Of a stretch of DNA of 64,000 nucleotides, positions 1 to 7,656 are shown piece after piece. The DNA is from Candidatus Nanopelagicales bacterium (lineage in GTDB: Bacteria > Actinomycetota > Actinomycetes > S36-B12): positions 51,858-115,857 of the forward strand of contig JAGYJP010000005.1 of the NCBI GenBank assembly GCA_018402075.1. The letters are read 5' to 3'. The position numbers were made by a program, and so were the translations under genes. The notes below the pieces were generated by a model. That model saw only the letters and a program-made list of their open reading frames with translations, ran no database searches and was not told the origin of the DNA. Numbering within the stretch: the first letter of the stretch is position 1; each line of letters begins with the position of its first letter.

Positions 1-393
1 CTGGCGGATCGTGGATTGAACTGGGCGAGTGCATTGGAGATTTCACCCTATGAATTCGGGTGGTATAACTTCTGGACTGAGAAGGTGCAGGGAACTTCTA
101 GAAAAATTCGTGAGCCAATTGTGTTAATGCTGCATCAACCACACCAGCACCTCGAGTATTCACTGAAAGGAATCTCCGAAAACGACCTTGCTCGAGGCTA
201 TGTTGCAGTATTGATAAACTCCGGTTTTGCTCAAGATCACGGTGTCATTGACTTCCAGGAACCAATTGCCAACACGCTTTCTCGGTATATCAGCTATCGG
301 GTTCTTTTCGGTGCCGTATTTGAAAGAACGTTTGTTCGCGCACCTCGTATTCGTTCGCTCCTTGGTCGAGGACGCAAGCCACGTACTAGTTGA
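1..393 (+). CDS. DUF6492-like protein, C-terminal part (cut by window edge)
   Basis: The reading frame is open from base 1, so only the last 130 codons are visible. The residues from NWASALEISPYE onward closely match the C-terminal third of the complete DUF6492-type gene at 4969-5997: shared elements are ALxISPYE, WYN, QQ/PHQHLEY, L(K/R)GI and HGV(I/M)D. DUF6492 proteins are found in polysaccharide loci and are glycosyltransferase-like; no substrate is established here. The gene ends tail-to-tail with the acetyltransferase on the other strand, overlapping it by 8 bases. The similarity is read directly; a role in glycan transfer is inferred from context. Confidence 0.7.
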   Translation: MADRGLNWASALEISPYEFGWYNFWTEKVQGTSRKIREPIVLMLHQPHQHLEYSLKGISENDLARGYVAVLINSGFAQDHGVIDFQEPIANTLSRYISYRVLFGAVFERTFVRAPRIRSLLGRGRKPRTS

Positions 394-970
394 TCAAATA
401 AGCATGGGCAAAGCTGTCAACCGGTGCACCATTGATGAGATGGTGATCGCGTAAGAGACCTTCTTGGGTGAAACCGAAATCCTCGAGGATTTCAATCAAT
501 TCCGACCGAATGCTGTACGTCTCGGTGGTGAGTTTATGGAAGCCAATTCTGCGAGCAAGTTGGACAAGAAGCTTCAGGTACTCACACCAATCCTGGGAAA
601 AGATATGGTGCTCAGACCGATCTATATCGGTTAAAAACGACACCTCAGCGCGGCGATCAGACCAGACAATATGCACGAAACCGCCATAACCAACAAGTAG
701 GGAATCCTCGAGGAAAGCAAACAGAATCTGTTTAGGCTGTTCCTGGGCTAGTTGCGGCAGGACTAAGTTCGAAAAGTAGTTATCTTGATCAGCCACGGAT
801 AAAGGATTTTGTTGCCGCAGGACGTCAATCTGGGCATTGCGCCATTCTCGGATTGCATGACGATCATTCCAGTGAATAGGTCTGAGTTGGTATCGGTTAT
901 CGGCACTTGTGGCGGTGAGCTCGGGGAAGAAGCGATAGCCCGAATCCCACTGGGGGTCATGCTCAACCAT
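386..970 (-). CDS. GNAT acetyltransferase, PseH-like
   Basis: This 194-residue protein has the GNAT layout: a WRN-containing N-terminal strand/helix, a central segment VGYGGFVHIVWSDRRAEVSF, and a C-terminal ENF-like turn (ILEDFGFTQEGLLRDH) typical of the RimJ/PseH group. It lies directly after pseC and overlaps it by 8 bases, so the likely role is 4-N-acetylation of the UDP-4-amino-altrosamine made by PseC, using acetyl-CoA in the cytoplasm. The first 20 or so residues (HDPQWDSGYRFFPE) lie outside the domain. The assignment to PseH rests on fold plus position; another amino-sugar acetyltransferase is possible. Confidence 0.7.
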   Translation of the reverse strand: MVEHDPQWDSGYRFFPELTATSADNRYQLRPIHWNDRHAIREWRNAQIDVLRQQNPLSVADQDNYFSNLVLPQLAQEQPKQILFAFLEDSLLVGYGGFVHIVWSDRRAEVSFLTDIDRSEHHIFSQDWCEYLKLLVQLARRIGFHKLTTETYSIRSELIEILEDFGFTQEGLLRDHHLINGAPVDSFAHAYLIN

Positions 971-2066
971 GAAATTCCAGAACGTCTGTCAAGGTTGCAA
1001 TCACAATGTCCTGTTCTGACTCGGTGAGTCCAGGGAAAGTAGGAATACTGATCAGTCCGTTATAGACGGAGTCGGCGTGGGGGTAGCCACCCGGTGGGAT
1101 CGCGATGTCGGTACTCACACCGTGGTGGTGAACGGGGACGTAGTGCACTTGCACACCTATTCCGCGTTTGCGTAAATCAGCAAATACTTCGCGTCGTTGG
1201 GGAACCCGAATGGCAAAAAGGTGGTAGCCGTGGAGCGCACCTGCAGGTGCGCCGGGGGGTAACTCAAGGGGTAGTTCTGACAGTTTCTCCCGGTACCGCT
1301 CGGCAATAGCGTTACGTTCGGCAATGAACCGGTCAAGTTTCCCCAACTGACTAAGACCCAAAGCGGCCTGAATGTCAGTTAATCGGTAGTTGTAACCGAG
1401 GTTAGCCGCGTTGTATTCCCAGGACAGTGGATCCGTATTCGTCTTGATTCCATGGGAGCGGAATTCCTTAAGCGCTTGGGCATAATCCGCGTTGTTGGTG
1501 GTGACTGCGCCACCTTCGCCCGTGGTGATTGGCTTGACCGGGTGAAATGAAAAAACGCACATGTCACTGTGTGTTGTGGCGCCAATCTTCTCGGTTGTAC
1601 TCCGCGCACCCAGGGCGTGGGATGCATCTTCGATGATCACCCGTGGGCGAGCGGGTAGAGCACCGAGTTCCACCGGGAGTCCTGCATAGTGCACAGGAAT
1701 CACGGCTTGAATGTTTTCGGTGATCTGTTTGGTATCAATATTGAAAGTAGACGGATCGATGTCAATTAACGCCGGTGTGGCGCCGACATAGCGAGCACAA
1801 TTTGCACTTGCGATAAAAGTCAATGGACTCGTGTGAACCACGTCTCCGGGTCCCAAACCTGCGACAGCGCACGCAGCATGGAGGGCCGCCGTGGCTGATG
1901 AAAATGTGACCGCGTATTTCGCTCCAACGTAGTCGGCGAGAGCCTCTTCGAATTCGGTAACGGCCGGACCGGTGGTCAACCAGTCGCTCTTGAGAACTTT
2001 TTCAACAGCGGCAATGTCAGCGGCATCCACCTGCTGGCGGCCGTAGGGAATCATGGATTGGCTCAC
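963..2066 (-). CDS. pseC: UDP-4-amino-4,6-dideoxy-N-acetyl-altrosamine transaminase (PseC)
   Basis: A 367-residue DegT/DnrJ/EryC1/StrS aminotransferase. The PLP lysine is K178 in SFHPVKPITTGEGG, and the phosphate-binding SSATAALH is near residue 56. The SFHPVK form and the starting block MIPYGRQ are characteristic of PseC. It aminates the 4-keto sugar produced by PseB in the cytoplasm. The GTG start directly abuts the pseB stop codon (no spacer), implying translational coupling; an ATG at codon 5 is an alternative start. It is the third gene of a minus-strand operon pseF-pseB-pseC-GNAT. Confidence 0.88.
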   Translation of the reverse strand: MSQSMIPYGRQQVDAADIAAVEKVLKSDWLTTGPAVTEFEEALADYVGAKYAVTFSSATAALHAACAVAGLGPGDVVHTSPLTFIASANCARYVGATPALIDIDPSTFNIDTKQITENIQAVIPVHYAGLPVELGALPARPRVIIEDASHALGARSTTEKIGATTHSDMCVFSFHPVKPITTGEGGAVTTNNADYAQALKEFRSHGIKTNTDPLSWEYNAANLGYNYRLTDIQAALGLSQLGKLDRFIAERNAIAERYREKLSELPLELPPGAPAGALHGYHLFAIRVPQRREVFADLRKRGIGVQVHYVPVHHHGVSTDIAIPPGGYPHADSVYNGLISIPTFPGLTESEQDIVIATLTDVLEFHG

Positions 2067-3041
2067 TTAGCCTCGAGCAATCCAGTTTTGCAATTCCGGA
2101 ATCGTTAACCATTGGTCATTAGTGTCGGAGGAGTAAGAGAAACCTTCTGCAACCGCTTCACCCTCTGAATCCTTGAACCACCACTCCTTAACTGTTGGCT
2201 GCACTACGTAGCGATCTGCTTGGCGCAGTGTCCGGTAGCTGTCGTCAGAGGCAATCATTTCCTCGTGGAGTTTCTCACCCGGACGAACACCAACAACATA
2301 AGTTTCGACACCCGGCTTGAGAGCTTCGACCAGATCCATGATTCGCATGCTGGGTATCCGTGGGACGTATAGTTCCCCACCATGCATAGTGTCGAATGAG
2401 TCAATCACAAACTGAACAGCCTGGGGCAGGGTTATCCAGAATCGGGTCATGTTGGGATCGGTAATGGGAAGTGGTTTGTTCTCAGCGATTAATTCCTGGA
2501 AGAACGGAATCACGGACCCTCGACTGCCCATGACATTGCCGTAGCGCACAACCGCCATAGACGTGTTGTAACTGTAGCTGTAATTGTTAGCTGCAACAAA
2601 TAATTTGTCGGCCGTCAGTTTTGTTGCCCCATACAAATTGATGGGTGAGGACGCCTTATCAGTTGAGAGTGCAACGACCTTTTTCACACCAGCATCAATG
2701 GCTGCGTCAATAACATTCTGACTGCCGAGAATATTTGTTTGTACATACTCGAACGGGTTGTACTCAGCGGTATCAACTTGTTTGAGGGCTGCGGCGTGGA
2801 CCACGTAGTCCACACCGTGGAAGGCCCGGATCAAACGATCTTTGTCGCGGATGTCACCGAGAAACCAGCGAATTCGTTTGTCGGTGAAGTGTGCCCGCAT
2901 CTCTGACTGCTTGAGTTCGTCGCGGGAAAGGATCGCAACCCGGCGAGGATTGTGAGTTGTCAAAACCTCTTGGAGGAATGCCTTACCAAAGGAACCTGTG
3001 CCCCCGGTGATCAAAATCGAGGATTCATCAATGACTGACAC
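2067..3041 (-). CDS. pseB: UDP-N-acetylglucosamine 4,6-dehydratase (inverting), PseB
   Basis: An extended SDR of 324 residues. The NAD-binding motif GGTGSFG is at 13-19, STDKA at 126-130, and the catalytic pair Y137 and K141 lies in YGATK. The GTGSFGKAF start and the STDKASSPINLYGATK block are typical of the PseB/FlaA1 branch that dehydrates and C5-epimerises UDP-GlcNAc, the first step of pseudaminic acid synthesis. The start is GTG with a good ribosome site (AAGGAG, 7 bases upstream). It lies 9 bases after pseF and is followed without spacer by pseC. Confidence 0.9.
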   Translation of the reverse strand: MSVIDESSILITGGTGSFGKAFLQEVLTTHNPRRVAILSRDELKQSEMRAHFTDKRIRWFLGDIRDKDRLIRAFHGVDYVVHAAALKQVDTAEYNPFEYVQTNILGSQNVIDAAIDAGVKKVVALSTDKASSPINLYGATKLTADKLFVAANNYSYSYNTSMAVVRYGNVMGSRGSVIPFFQELIAENKPLPITDPNMTRFWITLPQAVQFVIDSFDTMHGGELYVPRIPSMRIMDLVEALKPGVETYVVGVRPGEKLHEEMIASDDSYRTLRQADRYVVQPTVKEWWFKDSEGEAVAEGFSYSSDTNDQWLTIPELQNWIARG

Positions 3042-3050
3042 TTAGTCTCC

Positions 3051-3797
3051 TTATGTGAGTTTTCCGTGCTGGTTAAGACTACCGGTCTCCGTTACGGACG
3101 TGTTTTCTCGCACCGTGAGCAGTGTTTCAGCTCGTATCCAGTCTTCCTCGGTATCCAGATCCACAGTTTCGGCGTGTGAAAGTGGAAACCCATGGGCTCG
3201 GGTTAATGCGGGTTCGCTCTGTGACCAAGTGAGTGCACTGCCCCAGATAAACGCCCCGGCATCGTGCCAACTTTCGGGCAAGTCTTGGGTGCGCGTCGAG
3301 GCGTACTCGGGTGAAAGCATGGTCAACTCACCACCATCACTGATTTCCAGTGCCCGTTGGATGGGATGCGGGTAACGCACGACCGCTGTGAGAAATGAAT
3401 TGGAGCTGGCCGGATGAGCCAGCATTGCCTCAAAGACCTGCCAACTATTGACCAGTTCATCGGGGTGCACGGTGACGGCGGTGGTGTAGAAGCAACAGAT
3501 TGGTGTGGTCGGGTCATAGTCCACTGTGGCTTCGGCGATCACAGGGAGTAAAGGGGTGTGGTCGTCAGCTAAAGTAAGGGGTCGGTTGTGAACTTGGGCA
3601 CCCTTAGCTCGGGCAAGTTCAGCTATCTGGTCCGAGTCGGTGCTCACCACAATCGATTCGAATATCCCAGATTCCTGACAGATCCGAATCGCGCGGGTAA
3701 TCAAGGGAACCCCAAGCATGGATCGAGAGTTTTTCCCGGGAATCCGCTTGGATCCGGCGCGTGCCGCAATAATGGCAATCGGTTGAGCGGTGGTCAC
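3051..3797 (-). CDS. pseF: Pseudaminic acid cytidylyltransferase (PseF)
   Basis: A 248-residue CMP-sialate-synthetase-type nucleotidyltransferase. The CTP-binding motif AARAGSKRIPGKN is at 11-23, followed by MLGVPLI and the STDSDQIAELA block. The FYTTAVTVHPDEL region and acidic C-terminus fit the PseF subgroup (CTP + pseudaminate to CMP-pseudaminate). It is the first gene of the pse operon. The start is GTG with no ribosome site; instead a TAGGCT box ends 6 bases upstream, the layout of a leaderless transcript. PseG and PseI, needed to complete the pathway, are not in this window. Confidence 0.85.
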   Translation of the reverse strand: MTTAQPIAIIAARAGSKRIPGKNSRSMLGVPLITRAIRICQESGIFESIVVSTDSDQIAELARAKGAQVHNRPLTLADDHTPLLPVIAEATVDYDPTTPICCFYTTAVTVHPDELVNSWQVFEAMLAHPASSNSFLTAVVRYPHPIQRALEISDGGELTMLSPEYASTRTQDLPESWHDAGAFIWGSALTWSQSEPALTRAHGFPLSHAETVDLDTEEDWIRAETLLTVRENTSVTETGSLNQHGKLT

Positions 3798-3802
3798 CCC
3801 AC

Positions 3803-3809
3803 TAGCCTA
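3803..3809. promoter_or_regulatory. Palindromic bidirectional leaderless promoter
   Basis: The 17-base gap between two divergent GTG starts contains CTAGCCTAGGC. Read on the plus strand, TAGCCT (3803-3808) ends exactly 6 bases before the GTG at 3815. Read on the minus strand, TAGGCT (3809-3804) ends exactly 6 bases before the pseF GTG at 3797. Both fit the actinobacterial TAnnnT -10 box placed for transcription to begin at the start codon. The two boxes overlap by five bases, so polymerase could occupy only one at a time. Confidence 0.65.
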
Positions 3810-3814
3810 GGCGG

Positions 3815-4981
3815 GTGGAGCAGGCTCAGTTGTATTCGCGCGGGTTCAACCCGCCCGAAACACATCGACTTTGGCGGGATCAGATACTCCCCAGATTGAT
3901 TATTCCCTTATTCTGGGTCTATTGGCTGTTTCTACTACCAGCTCGGGTGCTGGGGACGGGTGCTCGCCGCCGCAACCGCGACCAAATACCTCAAGTAGCA
4001 ATTGAGTCGGGAATCATTGGCTGGACCCATGTGTACTTCGAAGAACTTCTGGGTTCGGCCCAGGATTTTTTTGGATCGAATCATGTGCAGAAGCAAGTGA
4101 TTGACCGTGATCAGCCGTACTACCCGCAATTTGTGGTTAACCAAAGACAAAGTAAAGCAAATACCGTAGTACTTGACGTGCGAACTCCTAGACAGAGTTG
4201 GCCACGTTCACTGGTTGAGGGATTTCGGGTGGCCTGGTACCTGAACCGACATGGAATCACACCAATTGTGATTCTCACCGATGCCTTTTATCGTCGACAC
4301 CGCTGGCAGGCGGCAGTTCTGACCGCATTTCACGGGTGCGTGGTTACTTTCGCTCACACAGATATTGCAGGCAAAATTTTCCCGCACTCTCGAATAAGTG
4401 GTCCTCTGTTCATGCCGATCTCCCGAAAACGTGTCGCAGAATTGGAATTGGCAAAAGCTCGTTTTACAGCCAGCCGCAGTTCGACCGCACCTCTGGTAAT
4501 TCAATTCATCGGCTCGATGTATTCGCCTCGAGATGAATTCCTTCAGGTGGTTAAAGAAAAACTTGCTGATAAAGGAATTGAGCTCACGATCAATTCGGAT
4601 AAAGCCGGTACATCCAATAACGATTACTGGCGGGTTTTGGTAGAGTCAGACATGATTTTCACCACCACACTGCAAGGTCCCACCCGCGGATCCATGGATT
4701 GGATTTGGGTGCGCCAGGCAGTATTCCGCTACGCCGAGACGATGGCTGCTGGAACGGCTCTAGTCGCACAGTGTGTTGAGGGTGGATTCCCGTACTTCAC
4801 TAAAGACGCGGACTACCTCGAGTTTGAGGGCGTTGACCAAGCCGTTGCCGCACTCACTGCACTTGCAACGGATTCTGACTTACGTCAGCGAATCGCAGAC
4901 AGTGGCCATACCACCATGACGCAGTACGTCAACGACAGTGTTTTTTGGAAAGTTGTTGCCGAGTGTTGTCAACCGGATTGA
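3815..4981 (+). CDS. Glycosyltransferase-like protein with N-terminal membrane segment
   Basis: A protein of 388 residues. One hydrophobic segment lies at about 28-46 (LIIPLFWVYWLFLL). After a variable middle comes a C-terminal half resembling the second domain of GT-B glycosyltransferases: a VIQFIGSMYSPRDE strand, then RYAETMAAGTALVAQ, a form of the glycine-rich donor-site turn followed by a DxxE-like stretch (VDQAVAALTALATDSDLRQRI). The family is not recognised with certainty. Its GTG start faces pseF across 17 bases and lacks a ribosome site, in keeping with a leaderless start. Its end overlaps the convergent DUF6492 gene by 13 bases. A glycosyl transfer role is inferred. Confidence 0.55.
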   Translation: MEQAQLYSRGFNPPETHRLWRDQILPRLIIPLFWVYWLFLLPARVLGTGARRRNRDQIPQVAIESGIIGWTHVYFEELLGSAQDFFGSNHVQKQVIDRDQPYYPQFVVNQRQSKANTVVLDVRTPRQSWPRSLVEGFRVAWYLNRHGITPIVILTDAFYRRHRWQAAVLTAFHGCVVTFAHTDIAGKIFPHSRISGPLFMPISRKRVAELELAKARFTASRSSTAPLVIQFIGSMYSPRDEFLQVVKEKLADKGIELTINSDKAGTSNNDYWRVLVESDMIFTTTLQGPTRGSMDWIWVRQAVFRYAETMAAGTALVAQCVEGGFPYFTKDADYLEFEGVDQAVAALTALATDSDLRQRIADSGHTTMTQYVNDSVFWKVVAECCQPD

Positions 4982-5997
4982 ACTAGTCGGCGCACACCGG
5001 GAATCTTCAAAGCGATCGCGCCTAACCAGACACGGAGTTTGCGTAGTGGTGTTCGTCGAATAAATACGTCACGCTTCAATTTGAAACCGAATGCCCGAAG
5101 CAACTGTGGCAAAGGGACATAGGCAGCAAGAGTGTCTTTCAGTGAGTTTTCTGCATCCATCACGCCATGACCTCGGGAGAAATTTGAGTTCACTACTACC
5201 GCCAAGAATCCGCGCGCAGCATCTTTCTTGCGAATCCCACGGAGCTGATACTCCAAATGTTGTTGCGCATTGTGAAATGTCTTGACCAGTGGTTCGCGAG
5301 GAATAATCTCGATTACGCCCGTGTGGAGTAACCAAGTGTTGTACCAGGTTGGCTCATAGGGCGAAATTGCGAGAGCATCCTTGTAATCCCAACCTCGCGG
5401 TTCCATAAAATCGGTAACAAACGACTTAAGCACCTTGGCTGAGAAAACTGCGTGACCGTGGACGGTGAATAGCCACGGACCGGTGTACCCGATAGCCTCA
5501 CGAATCTTCTCCAGAGATTTCATGCGATTCACCCACGTGGATTGGTAATAGTCGGGTTCGACAATTAACTCGCGGTCTTCTGTGAGAAATGTGAAAGGAA
5601 CCCGATCGTGGTGCAGGAAATCACGGTGGGTGAAGGGGCGAATGAACTCGGCATCAGAGTCCACACAGAAGTAGTTCTCACAGAGACCCAATTCCCAGAA
5701 AGAAAGTTTGACAATCTCTTGGTTGATATATCCGGAAGAAAATCCAGCCGTTGGTCCTCGAACGAGATGCGAGGCGAACAATTCTTCGGACAGAATGTCG
5801 ACATCAGGGTGAGCGAATTCCGAGAAAATTCCTAGATCACTTTCAGGAACAACAAGGAAGACCGGTAGGTGCTCAACATTGAATGACTCAATAGAGTCCA
5901 TGAGACGTCGGGTGTATTTTAGGTCAGGTGCATATGACTTGATCAGCAGACCAATAGCTGAATTGCTCACAGTGTTCAAACTGCTCATACTGCTCAC
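4969..5997 (-). CDS. DUF6492 family protein (glycosyltransferase-like)
   Basis: A complete 342-residue member of the family whose fragment opens the window. An N-terminal Rossmann-like segment (IGLLIKSYAPDLKYTRRLMDSI, VFLVVPESD) is followed by YFCVDSDAEFIRPF, whose DSDAEF resembles the DxD metal/donor site of GT-A transferases near residue 115. Family members occur in capsule and O-antigen loci; the sugar is unknown. The start is ATG. The gene overlaps the upstream methyltransferase gene by 4 bases (ATGA), so the two are translationally coupled. It converges with 3815-4981 on the other strand. Confidence 0.65.
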   Translation of the reverse strand: MSSMSSLNTVSNSAIGLLIKSYAPDLKYTRRLMDSIESFNVEHLPVFLVVPESDLGIFSEFAHPDVDILSEELFASHLVRGPTAGFSSGYINQEIVKLSFWELGLCENYFCVDSDAEFIRPFTHRDFLHHDRVPFTFLTEDRELIVEPDYYQSTWVNRMKSLEKIREAIGYTGPWLFTVHGHAVFSAKVLKSFVTDFMEPRGWDYKDALAISPYEPTWYNTWLLHTGVIEIIPREPLVKTFHNAQQHLEYQLRGIRKKDAARGFLAVVVNSNFSRGHGVMDAENSLKDTLAAYVPLPQLLRAFGFKLKRDVFIRRTPLRKLRVWLGAIALKIPGVRRLVQSG

Positions 5998-6812
5998 CGG
6001 GCACGCGCCGGAATCGCCATCCGTCCTTGCCAGTTTACTAGCAGACCCTTATCAGTTCGCGTACTCGGTTCAATACCGTCAAAAACAAATTGGGATCCAC
6101 GTAGGGCTAATCGGGAATCCAATTCTGACTGCGAAATGATCCACGCAGGATATGAACCGGTGTAGATGTGAGCTGGTACTCGCTGTATCACTGGAATGTT
6201 GGTTGGGCTTGTGGATATTGGTGTGCGGTCAATAATGATTGTGGCTTGAGTTTCCTGGATGACCTTTGATAGCAACGCAAATGGGTCGGCTAAGTATTGC
6301 AAGACACTGGAAAAAAGAATTACATTGGGTGAGATAGTTGACATGGCGAGATCGAGATCTGTGAAGAAACTGACTTCGTTCGTCGGTAAATCTCTACCGA
6401 AATTTACAAAACTTTCTTGCTCAACGACAGCCCACGCAACGTTTAGCCCAGTAAGGATGGTTCGGTGTTGCCAATACACCGAGCCCAGTGCGCCGCCAAA
6501 ATCGACAACGCGCAAGTACCCATCGCGCGCATGCGTTCCAAGGAGCCCGGCCAGGACTGGCCAGCGGATAGCGGGCTCGGTGAAGAGAAACCCATCGCGC
6601 TCAAAGGCAGCATTTCCGGCGAGGATGGTGCGGGTGGCTGAGTCAACTCGCAAGGTGATTTCCGGATCGGAATAGCCGACAGACTCTTCAATTGCCTGAT
6701 CCCAAGAATTGACTTGGTGAAACCGTGTTGAGTATCTGCTGTGTTGTGCGGCCCAATTGCTTATGGCGGGAGGAACCAAGGCAGCACGTAAATTGTTTAG
6801 CATCGTAAACAC
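5994..6812 (-). CDS. TIGR04325-type methyltransferase
   Basis: A 272-residue protein with the hallmarks of the TIGR04325 methyltransferase family of polysaccharide clusters: W-x2-A-x4-GYSDPEI near 38-53, the VDSATRT...FERDG block, and an SAM-binding VVDFGGALGS followed by NVAWAVVEQ and VILFSSVLQYL. It probably O-methylates a glycan or sugar precursor; the target is unknown. The first three codons run GTG-TTT-ACG before an ATG, so either may be the start. It is coupled to the downstream DUF6492 gene by ATGA. Its start codons overlap the end of a decayed reading frame from the same strand (6797-7140). Confidence 0.7.
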   Translation of the reverse strand: MFTMLNNLRAALVPPAISNWAAQHSRYSTRFHQVNSWDQAIEESVGYSDPEITLRVDSATRTILAGNAAFERDGFLFTEPAIRWPVLAGLLGTHARDGYLRVVDFGGALGSVYWQHRTILTGLNVAWAVVEQESFVNFGRDLPTNEVSFFTDLDLAMSTISPNVILFSSVLQYLADPFALLSKVIQETQATIIIDRTPISTSPTNIPVIQRVPAHIYTGSYPAWIISQSELDSRLALRGSQFVFDGIEPSTRTDKGLLVNWQGRMAIPARAR

Positions 6813-7140
6813 TCAGGAGATATGGGCTGGAGTCGGTGTTTACTGGTCTGGCAGATTCGACAGCTATCCATGTCCACCCTGTTCAAATCGTTATCGAGCA
6901 GAATGGCATTTCGACGCAAGACTCCTGATGGTCGAGCAAAGACTTCCACGTCCCACTCCTCCCAAGGGGTAGTTTCATTTACCCATTTGTCTAACTTCCA
7001 GTTGGCGATCGGTGCCGCGACGAATTTAAATCTCGCGATTTTAATACGTATTCAAGAAAGCGAATAGGCCTTCTGGCCGTATGGACGGCCTGAAAGCCAA
7101 ATCTCTGGTTCTCTCCTGGCTAAGCCGTTCGTCACGAGCA
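6797..7140 (-). pseudogene. Decayed C-terminus of a large membrane glycosyltransferase-like protein
   Basis: On the minus strand, bases 7033 down to 6797 read RFKFVAAPIANWKLDKWV, then EEWDVEVFARPSGVLRRN, then AILLDNDLNRVDMDSC and a stop codon. This parallels the C-terminus of the intact protein at 21277-23220: LAAPIVKWELDEWL, WSEVHPQF, then TLILLDNDRQVVGLES. Upstream of 7054 the frame is closed by stops, and faint similarity continues in another frame (RPEGLF against APTGLPQG), suggesting frameshifts. No start codon or body of the gene remains. The match is read by eye; the upstream boundary is approximate. Confidence 0.5.
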
Positions 7141-7656
7141 ATCTCCACCTTAATTTGGATTCATCGCTAATAGTACTTAAAGGCGTTGTGTGGGACGCGA
7201 AAACACTGGCATTAATAATCAAAATTGTTGGACGAGTGGCAGTAAACGACTATGTGAATGATTGTCCTCACGCCTAGGCTGTCGGGGGCGCCCACCTAAT
7301 TCTCAGGCCGAATTACCCAAGAGATTCTTCTGAATTTCGGACTGGGGAACAGTGATTGCGATGACGAACTGGAAAACCGAAATCACTTCGTTCTCACGTT
7401 ACATAAGACGGGGAGCATAGGAGAGAAAGAGTGGCCTTTTCGTTGGCGAAAAGGCTGCAACCACAGTTCGAGGTAGAAATATATGAGTGGTGTCTGTGTT
7501 CTCGGGAGGGACCCCTCATCATAAGTAGATTCTTGTGGAAATTGGAATGCTCACAAAAACAATTGACTGGTAAATTCTACTATGCTCGGCATTCAAAGGG
7601 AAAAAGTCTCATAAATTGTGTGTGACTGGTTCTTGGATGTGAAAGATGTGATAGCG
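7141..7656. other. Gene-free A/T-rich spacer
   Basis: No supported gene lies between the decayed membrane-protein tail and the GT2 gene. A 64-codon frame beginning with GTG at 7431, behind an AGGAG-like site, was considered but resembles nothing known. TACTAT at 7578-7583 is a possible -10 box for the plus-strand block that follows. The stretch marks the junction between the pse region and the 7.6-18.5 kb block and may be scar sequence from a rearrangement. Confidence 0.4.

Noticed and set aside
7431..7625. A 64-codon plus-strand frame starting GTG behind an AGGAG-like site
   Set aside because: It resembles no known protein, lies in a scar-like spacer, and runs only a few bases into the region before the GT2; too weak to call a gene.
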